Shown: piece after piece, positions 17,335-26,027 of the stretch
Layout of the letters: each line of letters starts with the position of its first letter
Numbering within the stretch: the first letter of the stretch is position 1
Assembly: GCF_028656935.1 (NCBI RefSeq)
Contig: NZ_JAMDGZ010000043.1
Span: 1 to 64,000 of the forward strand
DNA from: Pseudomonas rubra
GTDB lineage: Bacteria; Pseudomonadota; Gammaproteobacteria; Pseudomonadales; Pseudomonadaceae
Length of the DNA: 64,000 bases
Direction: 5' to 3'
The notes under the pieces: model-generated
The model's input: the letters and a program-made list of their open reading frames with translations, nothing else
What the model was told of the DNA's origin: nothing
The model's database searches: none
Translations under genes and position numbers: made by a program

Positions 17335-18525
17335 ATGGCACATGCACCGCAAATCAAAATCCCCGCCACCTACATCCGTGGCGGCACCAGCAAGGGCGTA
17401 TTCTTTCGCCTCCAGGACCTGCCCGAGCGTGCACAGGTCCCTGGTCCGGCCCGTGACGCCCTGCTGCTGCGGGTAATCGGCAGCCCCGACCCCTATGGCA
17501 AGCAGATCGACGGCATGGGCGGCGCGACGTCCAGCACCAGCAAAACCGTGATCCTCTCGCGCAGCATCAAGCCCGAGCACGATGTGGACTACCTGTTTGG
17601 CCAGGTCTCGATCGATACCGCTTTTGTCGACTGGAGCGGCAACTGCGGCAATCTCTCGGCGGCGGTCGGCTCTTTCGCCATCAGCGCCGGCCTGGTCGAC
17701 AGCAGCCGCATTCCTCATGACGGCGTGGCCGTGGTGCGCATCTGGCAGGCCAATATCGGCAAGACCATCGTCGCCCATGTGCCGATCACTGACGGCGAAG
17801 TCCAGGAGACCGGTGACTTCGAACTGGACGGCGTGACCTTCCCGGCCGCCGAAGTGCAGCTCGAATTCATGGACCCGGCCGCCGACGAAGACGGCGAGGG
17901 CGGTTCGATGTTCCCTACTGGCAACCTGGTCGACGACCTGGTAGTGCCCGGCGTCGGCACCCTCAAGGCCACGCTGATCAATGCCGGCATCCCGACCATC
18001 TTCATCCAGGCCCAGGATATCGGCTACACCGGCACCGAGCTGCAGGAGGCGATCAACAGCGACCCGCAAGCCCTGGCCCGTTTCGAGACCATCCGTGCCT
18101 ATGGCGCGGTGCGCATGGGTCTGATCGAACATATCGATGAAGCCGCCAAGCGCCAGCACACACCGAAAGTCGCCTTTGTCGCGCCGCCGACGGCCTATCA
18201 GTCATCCAGTGGTAAAGCCGTGGCCGCCGCCGACGTTGATCTAGTGGTACGGGCGCTGTCCATGGGCAAATTGCACCACGCCATGATGGGTACCGCTGCG
18301 GTTGCCATTGGTACGGCTGCGGCCGTGCCCGGCACCCTGGTCAACCTCGCTGCCGGTGGTGGCGAACGCAGCGCCGTACGATTCGGCCATCCCTCGGGCA
18401 CCTTGCGCGTTGGCGCCCAGGCCCGCCAGGTGAACGGCGAGTGGACGGTTACCAAAGCAATCATGAGCCGCAGCGCTCGCGTGCTGATGGAGGGCTGGGT
18501 GCGGGTACCCGCTGATGCCTTCTGA
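17335..18525 (+). CDS. prpF: 2-Methylaconitate cis-trans isomerase PrpF
   Basis: A 396-residue member of the PrpF family (diaminopimelate-epimerase fold). Signature segments are IPATYIRGGTSKGVFF at the N-terminus, GGATSSTSKTVIL and DWSGNCGNLSAAVG with the conserved Cys-Gly-Asn. PrpF isomerises the AcnD product so that aconitase can complete the step. It lies directly after acnD. Confidence 0.95.
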   Translation: MAHAPQIKIPATYIRGGTSKGVFFRLQDLPERAQVPGPARDALLLRVIGSPDPYGKQIDGMGGATSSTSKTVILSRSIKPEHDVDYLFGQVSIDTAFVDWSGNCGNLSAAVGSFAISAGLVDSSRIPHDGVAVVRIWQANIGKTIVAHVPITDGEVQETGDFELDGVTFPAAEVQLEFMDPAADEDGEGGSMFPTGNLVDDLVVPGVGTLKATLINAGIPTIFIQAQDIGYTGTELQEAINSDPQALARFETIRAYGAVRMGLIEHIDEAAKRQHTPKVAFVAPPTAYQSSSGKAVAAADVDLVVRALSMGKLHHAMMGTAAVAIGTAAAVPGTLVNLAAGGGERSAVRFGHPSGTLRVGAQARQVNGEWTVTKAIMSRSARVLMEGWVRVPADAF

Positions 18526-18576
18526 CCAGTAACGGCGCTTGGCTCCCTGTTACCTACGTCAACAGAGAGATGTGAA

Positions 18577-20061
18577 ATGAGTGCCAACGTTGATCTGAAC
18601 AACCGCCCCGACTACGACCGGGTGCTGCAGGACATTGCTGACTATGTCTTGAACTACAAGGTCGAGTCGGTGGAGGCGCTGGACACCGCGCGCAACTGCC
18701 TGATGGATACCCTGGGCTGCGGCCTGCTGGCGTTGCGTTTTCCGGAATGCACCAAGCACCTGGGGCCGCTGGTGGAAGGCACTGTGGTGCCGTTCGGCGC
18801 ACGGGTGCCGGGTACCAGCTACCGCCTGGACCCGGTCAAGGCGGCCTGGGACATCGGTTGCATCGTGCGTTGGCTCGATTACAACGACACCTGGCTGGCT
18901 GCCGAGTGGGGGCATCCTTCCGACAACCTCGGCGGCATTTTGGCGGTGGCCGACCACCTGTCGCAAAAGCGCGTGGCCAATGGCGAGGCACCGTTGAGCA
19001 TGCGTACGGTGCTTGAGGCGATGATCATGGCCCACGAGATCCAGGGCGTGATTGCCCTGGAAAACTCCTTCAACCGCGTCGGCCTTGACCATGTGCTGCT
19101 GGTCAAGGTCGCCTCTACAGCGGTGTGCGCCAAGCTCATGGGCGCCACTCGTGAACAGCTGCTGGCGGCGCTTTCCCACGCGTTCGTCGATGGCCAGGCC
19201 TTGCGCACCTACCGCCATGCGCCCAATGCCGGCTCGCGCAAGTCCTGGGCGGCGGGGGATGCCTCCAGCCGTGGCGTGCGTCTGGCCGATATCGCCTTGC
19301 GCGGCGAGATGGGCATTCCCGGGGTGCTGAGCGCACCGCAGTGGGGCTTTTACGATGTGCTGTTCAGCCACACCAACAAGGACCTGGCGCTCAAGCCCGA
19401 AGACAAACGCAGCTTCAGCCTGACGCAAAAATACGCCAGCTATGTGATGGAAAATGTGCTGTTCAAGATCAGTTTTCCCGCCGAATTCCATGCCCAGACC
19501 GCCTGCGAAGCGGCGGTAGCCCTGCACCCGCAGGTGCGTAACCGCCTGGATGAAATCGAGCGCATCGTCATTACCACCCATGAATCGGCGATCCGCATCA
19601 TTTCCAAGGTTGGCACCCTGGCCAACGCCGCTGACCGCGATCACTGCATTCAGTACATGACCGCCGTACCGCTGATTTTCGGCAACCTGGTGGCCGAACA
19701 GTACGAAGATGATTTTCATGCTGCGCACCCGATCATCGACCGTTTGCGCGAGAAGATGGAGATCGTCGAAGAGCCGCGTTTTACCCGGGAATACCTGGAG
19801 GCCGACAAGCGCTCGATCGCCAATGCCGTGCAGGTGTTCTTCAACGATGGTTCGAGCACGGAGCGGGTGGTGGTGGAGTACCCGATTGGTCACCGTCGGC
19901 GGCGAGCCGAGGGCATTCCGTTACTGGAAGAGAAGTTCAAGGCCAACCTGGCGACACGCTTCACCGGGCAGCGTTCAGCGCAGATCTTTACCTTGTGCAA
20001 GGATCAGGCGGCGCTTGAGGCGACGGCGGTGCATCGGTTTGTTGATCTGTTGGTGATCTGA
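18577..20061 (+). CDS. prpD: 2-Methylcitrate dehydratase PrpD
   Basis: A 494-residue MmgE/PrpD-family enzyme dehydrating 2-methylcitrate without an iron-sulfur cluster. Signatures are RNCLMDTLGCGLLALR, LDYNDTWLAAEWGHPSDNLG and the conserved YRHAPNAGSRKSWAAGDA. The start has AGAGAG upstream. Having both PrpD and the AcnD/PrpF pair gives two routes for the same step; this redundancy is known from some proteobacteria. Confidence 0.95.
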   Translation: MSANVDLNNRPDYDRVLQDIADYVLNYKVESVEALDTARNCLMDTLGCGLLALRFPECTKHLGPLVEGTVVPFGARVPGTSYRLDPVKAAWDIGCIVRWLDYNDTWLAAEWGHPSDNLGGILAVADHLSQKRVANGEAPLSMRTVLEAMIMAHEIQGVIALENSFNRVGLDHVLLVKVASTAVCAKLMGATREQLLAALSHAFVDGQALRTYRHAPNAGSRKSWAAGDASSRGVRLADIALRGEMGIPGVLSAPQWGFYDVLFSHTNKDLALKPEDKRSFSLTQKYASYVMENVLFKISFPAEFHAQTACEAAVALHPQVRNRLDEIERIVITTHESAIRIISKVGTLANAADRDHCIQYMTAVPLIFGNLVAEQYEDDFHAAHPIIDRLREKMEIVEEPRFTREYLEADKRSIANAVQVFFNDGSSTERVVVEYPIGHRRRRAEGIPLLEEKFKANLATRFTGQRSAQIFTLCKDQAALEATAVHRFVDLLVI

Positions 20062-20067
20062 GGCCCT

Positions 20068-20089
20068 CATCGCTGGCTTGCCAGCGATG
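20068..20089. repeat. Short REP-like hairpin
   Basis: CATCGCTGG CTTG CCAGCGATG is a perfect nine-base stem after the prpD stop, using the GCTGGC..GCCAGC REP core. Confidence 0.7.
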
Positions 20090-20104
20090 CTTTTCAAAGA
20101 CAAT

Positions 20105-20137
20105 AAAAAGCCCCGCCAATTGGCGGGGCTTTTTTTC
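20105..20137. terminator. Bidirectional terminator between prpD and acnB
   Basis: AAAAAGCCCCGCCAATTGGC continues to GGGGCTTTTTTTC. The symmetrical GC stem has A-runs on one side and T-runs on the other, so it can stop transcripts of both convergent genes. Confidence 0.95.
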
Positions 20138-20150
20138 ACGCTAGGTCAGC

Positions 20151-22760
20151 TTAGGCTTGAACAACCGGAATCTTGGCGTTCGCAGCGGCTTCACGGAACT
20201 CGGCGATCTGGTCGAAGCTCAGGTAGCGGTAAACGTCGGCAGCCATGCTGTCGATGTTCTTCGCGTACTCCATGTACTCTTCGACGGTTGGCAGTTTGCC
20301 CAGGATCGAGGCAACGGCAGCCAGCTCGGCAGAAGCCAGGTAGACGTTGGTGGCGTCACCCAGGCGGTTCGGGAAGTTACGGGTCGACGTGGAGACCACG
20401 GTCGAACCGGTCTGCACACGTGCCTGGTTACCCATGCACAGCGAGCAGCCTGGCATTTCCATGCGTGCACCGGCTTTGCCGTAGATGCCGTAGTAGCCTT
20501 CTTCGGTCAGCTGGTGGGCGTCCATCTTGGTTGGCGGAGCCAGCCACAGACGGGTAGGGATGCCACCCTTGACCTTGTCCAGCAGCTTGCCGGCAGCGCG
20601 GAAGTGGCCGATGTTGGTCATGCACGAACCGATGAACACTTCGTCGATCTTCTCGCCCTGAACGCTCGACAGCAGGCGCGCGTCGTCCGGGTCGTTCGGC
20701 GCGCAGAGCACAGGCTCTTTCACGTCGGCCAGATCGATTTCGATGATTTCGGCGTATTCGGCATCGGCGTCGGCCGCCAGCAGTTTCGGGTTGGCCAGCC
20801 AGGCTTCCATGGCTTGCGCACGGCGCTCCATGGTACGGGCATCGCCGTAGCCTTCGCTGATCATCCAGCGCAGCAGGGTGATGTTCGACTGCAGGTACTC
20901 GGCGATCGCCTTCTCTGGCAGCTTGATCGAGCAACCGGCAGCGGAGCGTTCGGCCGAGGCGTCGGAAAGTTCGAACGCTTGTTCGACGGTGAGGTCGTCC
21001 AGGCCTTCGATTTCCAGGATGCGGCCGGAGAAGGCGTTGATCTTGCCCTTCTTCTCGACGGTCAGCAGGCCTTTCTGGATGGCGTAGTAAGGGATGGCAT
21101 GAACCAGGTCACGCAGGGTGATGCCTGGCTGCAGTTTGCCCTTGAAGCGCACCAGGATCGACTCCGGCATGTCCAGCGGCATGACGCCGGTGGCAGCGGC
21201 GAAGGCGACCAGGCCGGAACCGGCCGGGAACGAGATGCCGATCGGGAAACGGGTGTGCGAGTCACCACCGGTACCGACGGTGTCCGGCAGCAACATGCGG
21301 TTCAGCCAGCTGTGGATGATACCGTCGCCTGGACGCAGGGACACGCCGCCACGGGTGCGGATAAAATCCGGCAGGGTATGGTGGGTGTTGACGTCGATCG
21401 GCTTCGGATAGGCCGCGGTGTGGCAGAACGACTGCATGACCAGGTCGGCGGAGAAGCCCAGGCAGGCGAGGTCTTTGAGCTCGTCGCGGGTCATCGGGCC
21501 AGTGGTGTCCTGGGAGCCGACGGTGGTCATCTTCGGTTCGCAGTAGGTGCCTGGACGCACACCTTTGTCTTCTGGCAGGCCGCAGGCCTTGCCGACCATC
21601 TTCTGCGCCAGGGTGTAGCCCTTGCCGGTGTCGACCGGGGCTTCTGGCAGCTTGAACAGGTCGGTTGGGCCCAGGCCCAACTCGGTGCGGGCTTTTTCGG
21701 TCAGGCCACGGCCGACGATCAGCGGGATACGGCCGCCAGCGCGGACTTCGTCGAGCAGCACTTCGGTCTTGAGCTGGAAGCTGGTGACCAGGTCGTCGCT
21801 GCCATGACGGCGCACTTCACCTTTGAACGGGTAAACGTCGATGACGTCGCCCATGGCAAGGTCGGTGCAGTCGAATTCGATTGGCAGGGCGCCGGCGTCT
21901 TCCATGGTGTTGTAGAAGATCGGGGCGATCTTGGTGCCGAAGCAGAAACCGCCAGCGCGCTTGTTCGGCACGTAAGGGATGTCGTCGCCGAAGAACCACA
22001 GCACCGAGTTGGTGGCGGATTTACGCGAAGAACCGGTGCCGACCACGTCACCGACGTAGGCGACCGGGAAGCCCTTGGCTTTGACTTCTTCGATCTGCTT
22101 GAGCGGGCCGATCGAGCCAGGCTGCTCAGGCACGATGCCGTCACGGGCCATTTTCAGCATGGCCAGGGCGTGCAGCGGGATGTCTGGGCGCGACCAGGCG
22201 TCCGGGGCAGGGGACAGGTCGTCGGTGTTGGTTTCGCCAGGCACCTTGAACACGGTCAGGGTGTACTTGTCGGCGATGGCCGGACGGGCGGTGAACCACT
22301 CACCGGCGGCCCAGGAGTCCAGCACGGCTTTGGCGTGGGCATTGCCCGCCTTGGCTTTCTCGGCGACGTCGTGGAACGCATCGAACATCAGCAGGGTGTG
22401 CTTGAGTTGTTCGGCAGCGACGGCAGCCAGTTCGGCGTCGTCCAGCAGCTCGACCATGGTGGCGATGTTGTAGCCGCCCTGCATGGTGCCCAGCAGCTCT
22501 ACGGCGCGCTTTTTGTCGAGCAGCGGGGAGCTGGCTTCGCCCTTGGCGACGGCGGACAGGAAGCCGGCCTTGACGTAGGCAGCTTCGTCCACGCCTGGTG
22601 GAATGCGGTTGGTGATCAGATCAACGAGGAAGGCTTCTTCGCCAGCCGGAGGATTCTTCAGCAGCTCGACCAGGCCTGCGGTTTGTTCGGCGTTAAGCGG
22701 CTGGGGCACGATACCCTGGGCGGCACGCTCTTCGATGTGTTTGCGGTAGGCTTCAAGCAC
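20151..22760 (-). CDS. acnB: Bifunctional aconitate hydratase B
   Basis: An 869-residue AcnB-type aconitase of the TCA cycle, also able to hydrate 2-methyl-cis-aconitate. The N-terminal HEAT-like domain begins LEAYRKHIEERAAQG. Swivel-domain segment GDVVGTGSSRKSATNS, and cluster cysteines in FIGSCMTNIGHFRA and MPGCSLCMGNQAR. The GTG start at 22760 is chosen because GAGGG lies nine bases upstream and the length equals that of the P. aeruginosa protein; earlier in-frame codons would add unmatched residues. Its placement after prpD puts all methylcitrate-cycle activities together. Confidence 0.97.
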   Translation of the reverse strand: MLEAYRKHIEERAAQGIVPQPLNAEQTAGLVELLKNPPAGEEAFLVDLITNRIPPGVDEAAYVKAGFLSAVAKGEASSPLLDKKRAVELLGTMQGGYNIATMVELLDDAELAAVAAEQLKHTLLMFDAFHDVAEKAKAGNAHAKAVLDSWAAGEWFTARPAIADKYTLTVFKVPGETNTDDLSPAPDAWSRPDIPLHALAMLKMARDGIVPEQPGSIGPLKQIEEVKAKGFPVAYVGDVVGTGSSRKSATNSVLWFFGDDIPYVPNKRAGGFCFGTKIAPIFYNTMEDAGALPIEFDCTDLAMGDVIDVYPFKGEVRRHGSDDLVTSFQLKTEVLLDEVRAGGRIPLIVGRGLTEKARTELGLGPTDLFKLPEAPVDTGKGYTLAQKMVGKACGLPEDKGVRPGTYCEPKMTTVGSQDTTGPMTRDELKDLACLGFSADLVMQSFCHTAAYPKPIDVNTHHTLPDFIRTRGGVSLRPGDGIIHSWLNRMLLPDTVGTGGDSHTRFPIGISFPAGSGLVAFAAATGVMPLDMPESILVRFKGKLQPGITLRDLVHAIPYYAIQKGLLTVEKKGKINAFSGRILEIEGLDDLTVEQAFELSDASAERSAAGCSIKLPEKAIAEYLQSNITLLRWMISEGYGDARTMERRAQAMEAWLANPKLLAADADAEYAEIIEIDLADVKEPVLCAPNDPDDARLLSSVQGEKIDEVFIGSCMTNIGHFRAAGKLLDKVKGGIPTRLWLAPPTKMDAHQLTEEGYYGIYGKAGARMEMPGCSLCMGNQARVQTGSTVVSTSTRNFPNRLGDATNVYLASAELAAVASILGKLPTVEEYMEYAKNIDSMAADVYRYLSFDQIAEFREAAANAKIPVVQA

Positions 22761-23166
22761 AGTTATTACCCTCATCAGTGGTCCCAAATGGGTGTCCGGG
22801 ACGCTCATCCAGAAATTCCGGCAGCCGTGCGCAATACGGCTTCTTGGGCCGCGTAGCCAGGGTTGCAGGAAATCCTTACAGAAGCTGCTTTCAAAGTTTT
22901 ACGCCTGTAGAACGGAGGCTGATGAGGGCTGGCGCGGGACATGCGCGAAGTGAATATCCCGGGCCAACGCCGTTCTACCGGATTAACTGTGCTCGTGACG
23001 CTTTGAAAACAGCTTCTAACGGACATTGCTGCCTTGAAAAGGCCGGATGATTCTACGGCAAAAAGTCGATAAAGGTAAGGCGCGCTGTATGACTTTAGCG
23101 GGTGACCCTCGTTAGACAAAGGGCTAACATGACAGCCTGTTCCACCGCCAAGCTGCCTTATTTTTC
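22761..23166. other. acnB upstream region, no gene
   Basis: About 400 bases without a supported gene, between divergent acnB and the DUF1289 gene. It should hold both promoters. It contains a nested inverted repeat (22881-23016), listed separately. An open frame of about 100 codons on the minus strand has no coding character. Confidence 0.6.
22881..23016. repeat. Nested long-range inverted repeat
   Basis: GAAGCTGCTTTCAAAG (22881-22896) and CTTTGAAAACAGCTTC (23001-23016) are complementary at 15 of 16 positions. Inside them, GTAGAACGG (22907-22915) and CCGTTCTAC (22971-22979) match perfectly. The unit could be a structured 5' leader, a small RNA or the remains of a miniature mobile element. 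Confidence 0.75.
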
Positions 23167-23634
23167 ATGTCCAATCAGTCAATTAAAACGCCCTGTGTCG
23201 GCCTCTGCTCCACGGTTTACGGGGATCTGGTGTGCCGTGGCTGCAAGCGTTTTCACCATGAAGTGATCAACTGGAACGGCTACAACGAAGATGAGAAGCG
23301 TGCGGTGTGGCTGCGCCTGGAGCAGTTGCTGGTGCAGGTCATGGTGGCCAAACTTGAAGTCTTTGATGCCACGCGCCTGCGCCAGCAACTGGAGCTGCGC
23401 AAGATCCGCTTCGTGGTGCACCAGTCCGAATACTGCTGGGCTTATCAGTTGATTGCCCGTGGGGCGCGGGTGATTCGTGAGCTGGAGGCCTACGGCATGG
23501 TGTTGCTGCCGGAGTTTCGCGACTGGGAATTGCCCGAGTTGCGCGATGCCATTGATCGGGAATTCTTCCTGCTGTCCGAAGCCCACTACCAGCGCTATAT
23601 CGCGCCGGGGTTTCTCAAGGATGCCCTGGGTTAG
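23167..23634 (+). CDS. DUF1289-domain protein
   Basis: A 155-residue protein starting SIKTPCVGLCSTVYGDLVCRGCKRF, the four-cysteine DUF1289 signature (CxxxC...CxGC) likely to bind a metal. This is followed by HHEVINWNGYNEDEKRAVWLRL, the typical continuation. The remaining 100 residues are helical and specific to pseudomonads. The molecular role is unknown. It is divergent from acnB. Confidence 0.85.
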   Translation: MSNQSIKTPCVGLCSTVYGDLVCRGCKRFHHEVINWNGYNEDEKRAVWLRLEQLLVQVMVAKLEVFDATRLRQQLELRKIRFVVHQSEYCWAYQLIARGARVIRELEAYGMVLLPEFRDWELPELRDAIDREFFLLSEAHYQRYIAPGFLKDALG

Positions 23635-23643
23635 GCAGTGAAT

Positions 23644-23702
23644 GCATCGCGGAGCAAGCCCGCTCCTACAGGTGCCGTAGGAGCGGGCTTGCTCCGTGAT
23701 GA
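23644..23702. repeat. Inverted REP pair
   Basis: GCATCGCGGAGCAAGCCCGC and its near-complement GCGGGCTTGCTCCGTGAT enclose CTCCTACAGGTGCCGTAGGA. The pair lies between convergent genes and may act as a terminator. Confidence 0.85.
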
Positions 23703-23707
23703 GGCCC

Positions 23708-24571
23708 TCAGCCCCTCGCCAGTTCAGCTAGCTGCACCTTCACTTCCTCGGTCTTGAGCACCAGCACATCGCATTCCAGCGAATCGAGCACCACCTCGGC
23801 AGTGTTACCGATCAACGCCCCGGAAATCCCGGTACGCGCCACAGTACCGATCACCGTCACCACCGCATCGTACTTGCTGGCGGTGTAGGGAATCAGCACA
23901 TCCGCCGGCCCTTCGGCCACATGCAGGCGCTCGTCCTTGATATCGAACTCGGCCTGAAACGCTGTGCATTCCTCGCGATAGCGTTGCTCGATGGTTTCTT
24001 TCAATTGATAGACCGGGTCCGCCGCCGACAGCATCGGTGATGGATGGGCGCTGATCACGTGCAACTCGCCTTTGGCCAGGCTTGCTATCGCGTAGCCGTG
24101 ATCGATGATGCTGGTGTGCAGCAGGCGATGGGCCTCGTCGTGATTGCCGACATCCACTGCAGCGAGGATCACCCCTCCAGTCCAAGGGCGTTCGGTCTTG
24201 ACCATCAGCACCGCGCACGGGCACTGGCGCAGCAGCTTCCAGTCGCTGGGAGTGAGCAGGGCTTTTTTCAGCGGATTGTCCGGGCGGTGCTCCTTGATCA
24301 CCAGGTCGCAGCCTTCGTCCTGCTGCACTTTGATGATCGATTCGTGCAGGCTGCCATGCCAGGCTTCTTCATGGGTCACATTGTCGAAGCCGTCATCATG
24401 CAACTGGCTGCTGAGCAGACTGAGCAGGGCGCTGTGGTCGTGGTTCTTGTCGCACATCAACAGGTGCAGGCGCGCACCAGTGGTACCGGCGATCAGTTTG
24501 GCCCGGGTCAGCGCGCGGCTGTGGGCGTGCTCGGGATCAAGTACCACCAGGATGCTGCGTACTTCTTGCAT
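23708..24571 (-). CDS. Tandem-domain universal stress protein
   Basis: A 287-residue protein with two Usp domains. Domain 1 (about 1-135) begins RSILVVLDPEHAHSRAL; domain 2 (about 145-280) contains GGVILAAVDVGNHDEAHRLL and ends with a nucleotide-loop form GTVARTGISGALIGNTAEVVL, close to the ATP-binding signature. The size and two-domain layout match UspE-like proteins, which act in stress survival. Transcription runs left, convergent with the DUF1289 gene. Confidence 0.9.
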   Translation of the reverse strand: MQEVRSILVVLDPEHAHSRALTRAKLIAGTTGARLHLLMCDKNHDHSALLSLLSSQLHDDGFDNVTHEEAWHGSLHESIIKVQQDEGCDLVIKEHRPDNPLKKALLTPSDWKLLRQCPCAVLMVKTERPWTGGVILAAVDVGNHDEAHRLLHTSIIDHGYAIASLAKGELHVISAHPSPMLSAADPVYQLKETIEQRYREECTAFQAEFDIKDERLHVAEGPADVLIPYTASKYDAVVTVIGTVARTGISGALIGNTAEVVLDSLECDVLVLKTEEVKVQLAELARG

Positions 24572-24729
24572 GAGCGTGAACTCCCTTCAGAAATGGCGAC
24601 CAATGCCTGACTATAGTCGGCGCCAACTGCAATGGGCGTTGATATGTATCAAGCATAGTTGACTGGTGATCGCCGCCGCTGCCGGTATAATCGCCGCTCT
24701 TGCTGTTTGCCCTGCCTGTTTGTGAGCCT

Positions 24730-25335
24730 ATGTCCCTTATTCCCGAAATCGAAGCCTTCCTTGGCTGCCGTACCCCTGACGCCTGGGTCCAGGCGGCGCT
24801 TGCCGACCAGGAAACCCTGCTGATCGATCACAAGAACTGCGAGTTCAAGGCCGCCAGTACCGCGCTGAGCCTGATGGCCAAGTACAACACGCACCTGGAC
24901 CTGATCAACATGATGTCGCGTCTGGCCCGTGAAGAGCTGGTGCATCACGAGCAGGTGCTGCGCCTGATGAAGCGTCGCAAGATTGGCCTGCGACCGTTGT
25001 CGGCCGGGCGCTATGCCTCGGGCTTGCGCCGGGTGGTGCGCACCCATGAGCCGGTGAAACTGGTGGACACTCTGGTGGTGGGGGCGTTCATCGAGGCGCG
25101 CAGCTGCGAGCGTTTTGCCGCACTGGTACCGCACCTGGACGAGGAACTGGGTAAGTTCTATCACGGCTTGCTCAACAGCGAAGCGCGGCACTACCAAGGT
25201 TACCTGAAGCTTGCTCACCAGTACGGTGAGACGGCGGATATCGAGCGGGTGGTGGAGAAGGTCAGGGCGGTCGAGGCCGAACTGATCAGCAGCCCGGATG
25301 AAGAGTTTCGTTTTCATAGTGGTGTGCCTGCCTAA
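24730..25335 (+). CDS. miaE: tRNA-(ms2io6A37) hydroxylase MiaE
   Basis: A 201-residue ferritin-like di-iron enzyme that hydroxylates the isopentenyl group of ms2i6A at position 37 of some tRNAs. Iron-ligand motifs are IDHKNCEFKAAS (E), REELVHHEQVL (E-x2-H), FIEARSCERFAAL (E) and NSEARHYQGY (E-x2-H). The start at 24730 (MSLIPEIEAFLG) is favoured by GAG upstream and by family length; ten extra upstream residues are unlikely. Confidence 0.94.
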   Translation: MSLIPEIEAFLGCRTPDAWVQAALADQETLLIDHKNCEFKAASTALSLMAKYNTHLDLINMMSRLAREELVHHEQVLRLMKRRKIGLRPLSAGRYASGLRRVVRTHEPVKLVDTLVVGAFIEARSCERFAALVPHLDEELGKFYHGLLNSEARHYQGYLKLAHQYGETADIERVVEKVRAVEAELISSPDEEFRFHSGVPA

Positions 25336-25339
25336 GCCT

Positions 25340-25397
25340 CATCGCGGGGAAAGCCCGCTCCCACAAAACCTGTGGGAGCGGGCTTTCCCCGCGATGG
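25340..25397. repeat. Palindromic REP pair
   Basis: CATCGCGGGGAAAGCCCGCT facing its complement around CCCACAAAACCTGTGGG forms one long hairpin after miaE. The core has AAAG where most copies have CAAG. Confidence 0.85.
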
Positions 25398-25446
25398 CTT
25401 TCTATCGTTCAATTAATAAGCAAGCTAATTAATGTCTTGACGCTAG

Positions 25447-25487
25447 CTGCCTAAGCAGTAACATTATGTAACTTACTGCCTAAGCAG
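25447..25487. promoter_or_regulatory. Duplicated MarR operator candidate
   Basis: CTGCCTAAGCAG occurs at 25447-25458 and again at 25476-25487, 29 bases apart. Each copy is a near-palindrome (CTGC..GCAG). They lie 13-53 bases before the MarR-family gene start at 25500, where such repressors bind their own promoter. Confidence 0.75.
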
Positions 25488-25499
25488 GTATCTCCGTTC

Positions 25500-25973
25500 A
25501 TGCAGCACTACACCCCGGAAAACTTCCAGAACTGCACCCTTGGCATGCTTCTGGGCCGCGCCGCGCTGGTCAAAGACCGCATCCTCGACAGCCATATGCA
25601 GCCCTACGGCGTTACCGCCGCGCAGTTCAAGGTGCTGATCATCGTCGCCCAGTACGGCGTCGACACCCCGGCCGAGCTGTGCCGCTACCTGTCGGTAGAC
25701 AGCGGCTCGATGACGCGCATGCTCGACCGCCTGGAACAGAAAGACCTGATCATCCGCCGTCGCTGCCCAGACGACCGCCGGCAGATTCGCCTGGAGCTCA
25801 GCGAGGAGGGCCAGACGCTCGCCGACCAGTTGCCGCAGATCGGTGCTGCGGCGATGAACGAGCTGGTTGGGGTGCTGGAGCCCGGCGAGCTGGCCACCCT
25901 CGAAGCCATTCTGACCAAGGTGCTGCTGGCTGCCGGCGACACCTTGACTGCCATGCGTGTGGGGGCCAAATGA
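25500..25973 (+). CDS. MarR-family repressor, EmrR-like
   Basis: A 157-residue MarR regulator. The winged helix domain spans about 35-110: TAAQFKVLIIVAQYGVDTPA, SVDSGSMTRMLDRLEQKDLI and the wing RRRCPDDRRQIRLEL with the conserved D-x-R. It heads a set with EmrA- and EmrB-like efflux genes 54 bases downstream, so it probably represses them until a toxic ligand binds. Twin operator-like repeats sit upstream. Confidence 0.9.
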   Translation: MQHYTPENFQNCTLGMLLGRAALVKDRILDSHMQPYGVTAAQFKVLIIVAQYGVDTPAELCRYLSVDSGSMTRMLDRLEQKDLIIRRRCPDDRRQIRLELSEEGQTLADQLPQIGAAAMNELVGVLEPGELATLEAILTKVLLAAGDTLTAMRVGAK

Positions 25974-26027
25974 GCACCTGGCCCCTCGCCTTCGACTTCA
26001 CGCATTCACTAAGCCAAGGTATTTGAA

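Noticed and set aside
20157..22856. An open frame of almost 900 codons opposite acnB
   Set aside because: It is an antisense shadow caused by strong GC bias at third positions; its protein is low in complexity and the acnB frame is unmistakable.
22805..23119. A 104-codon frame upstream of acnB
   Set aside because: It crosses the inverted repeat and the likely promoter; no coding character.
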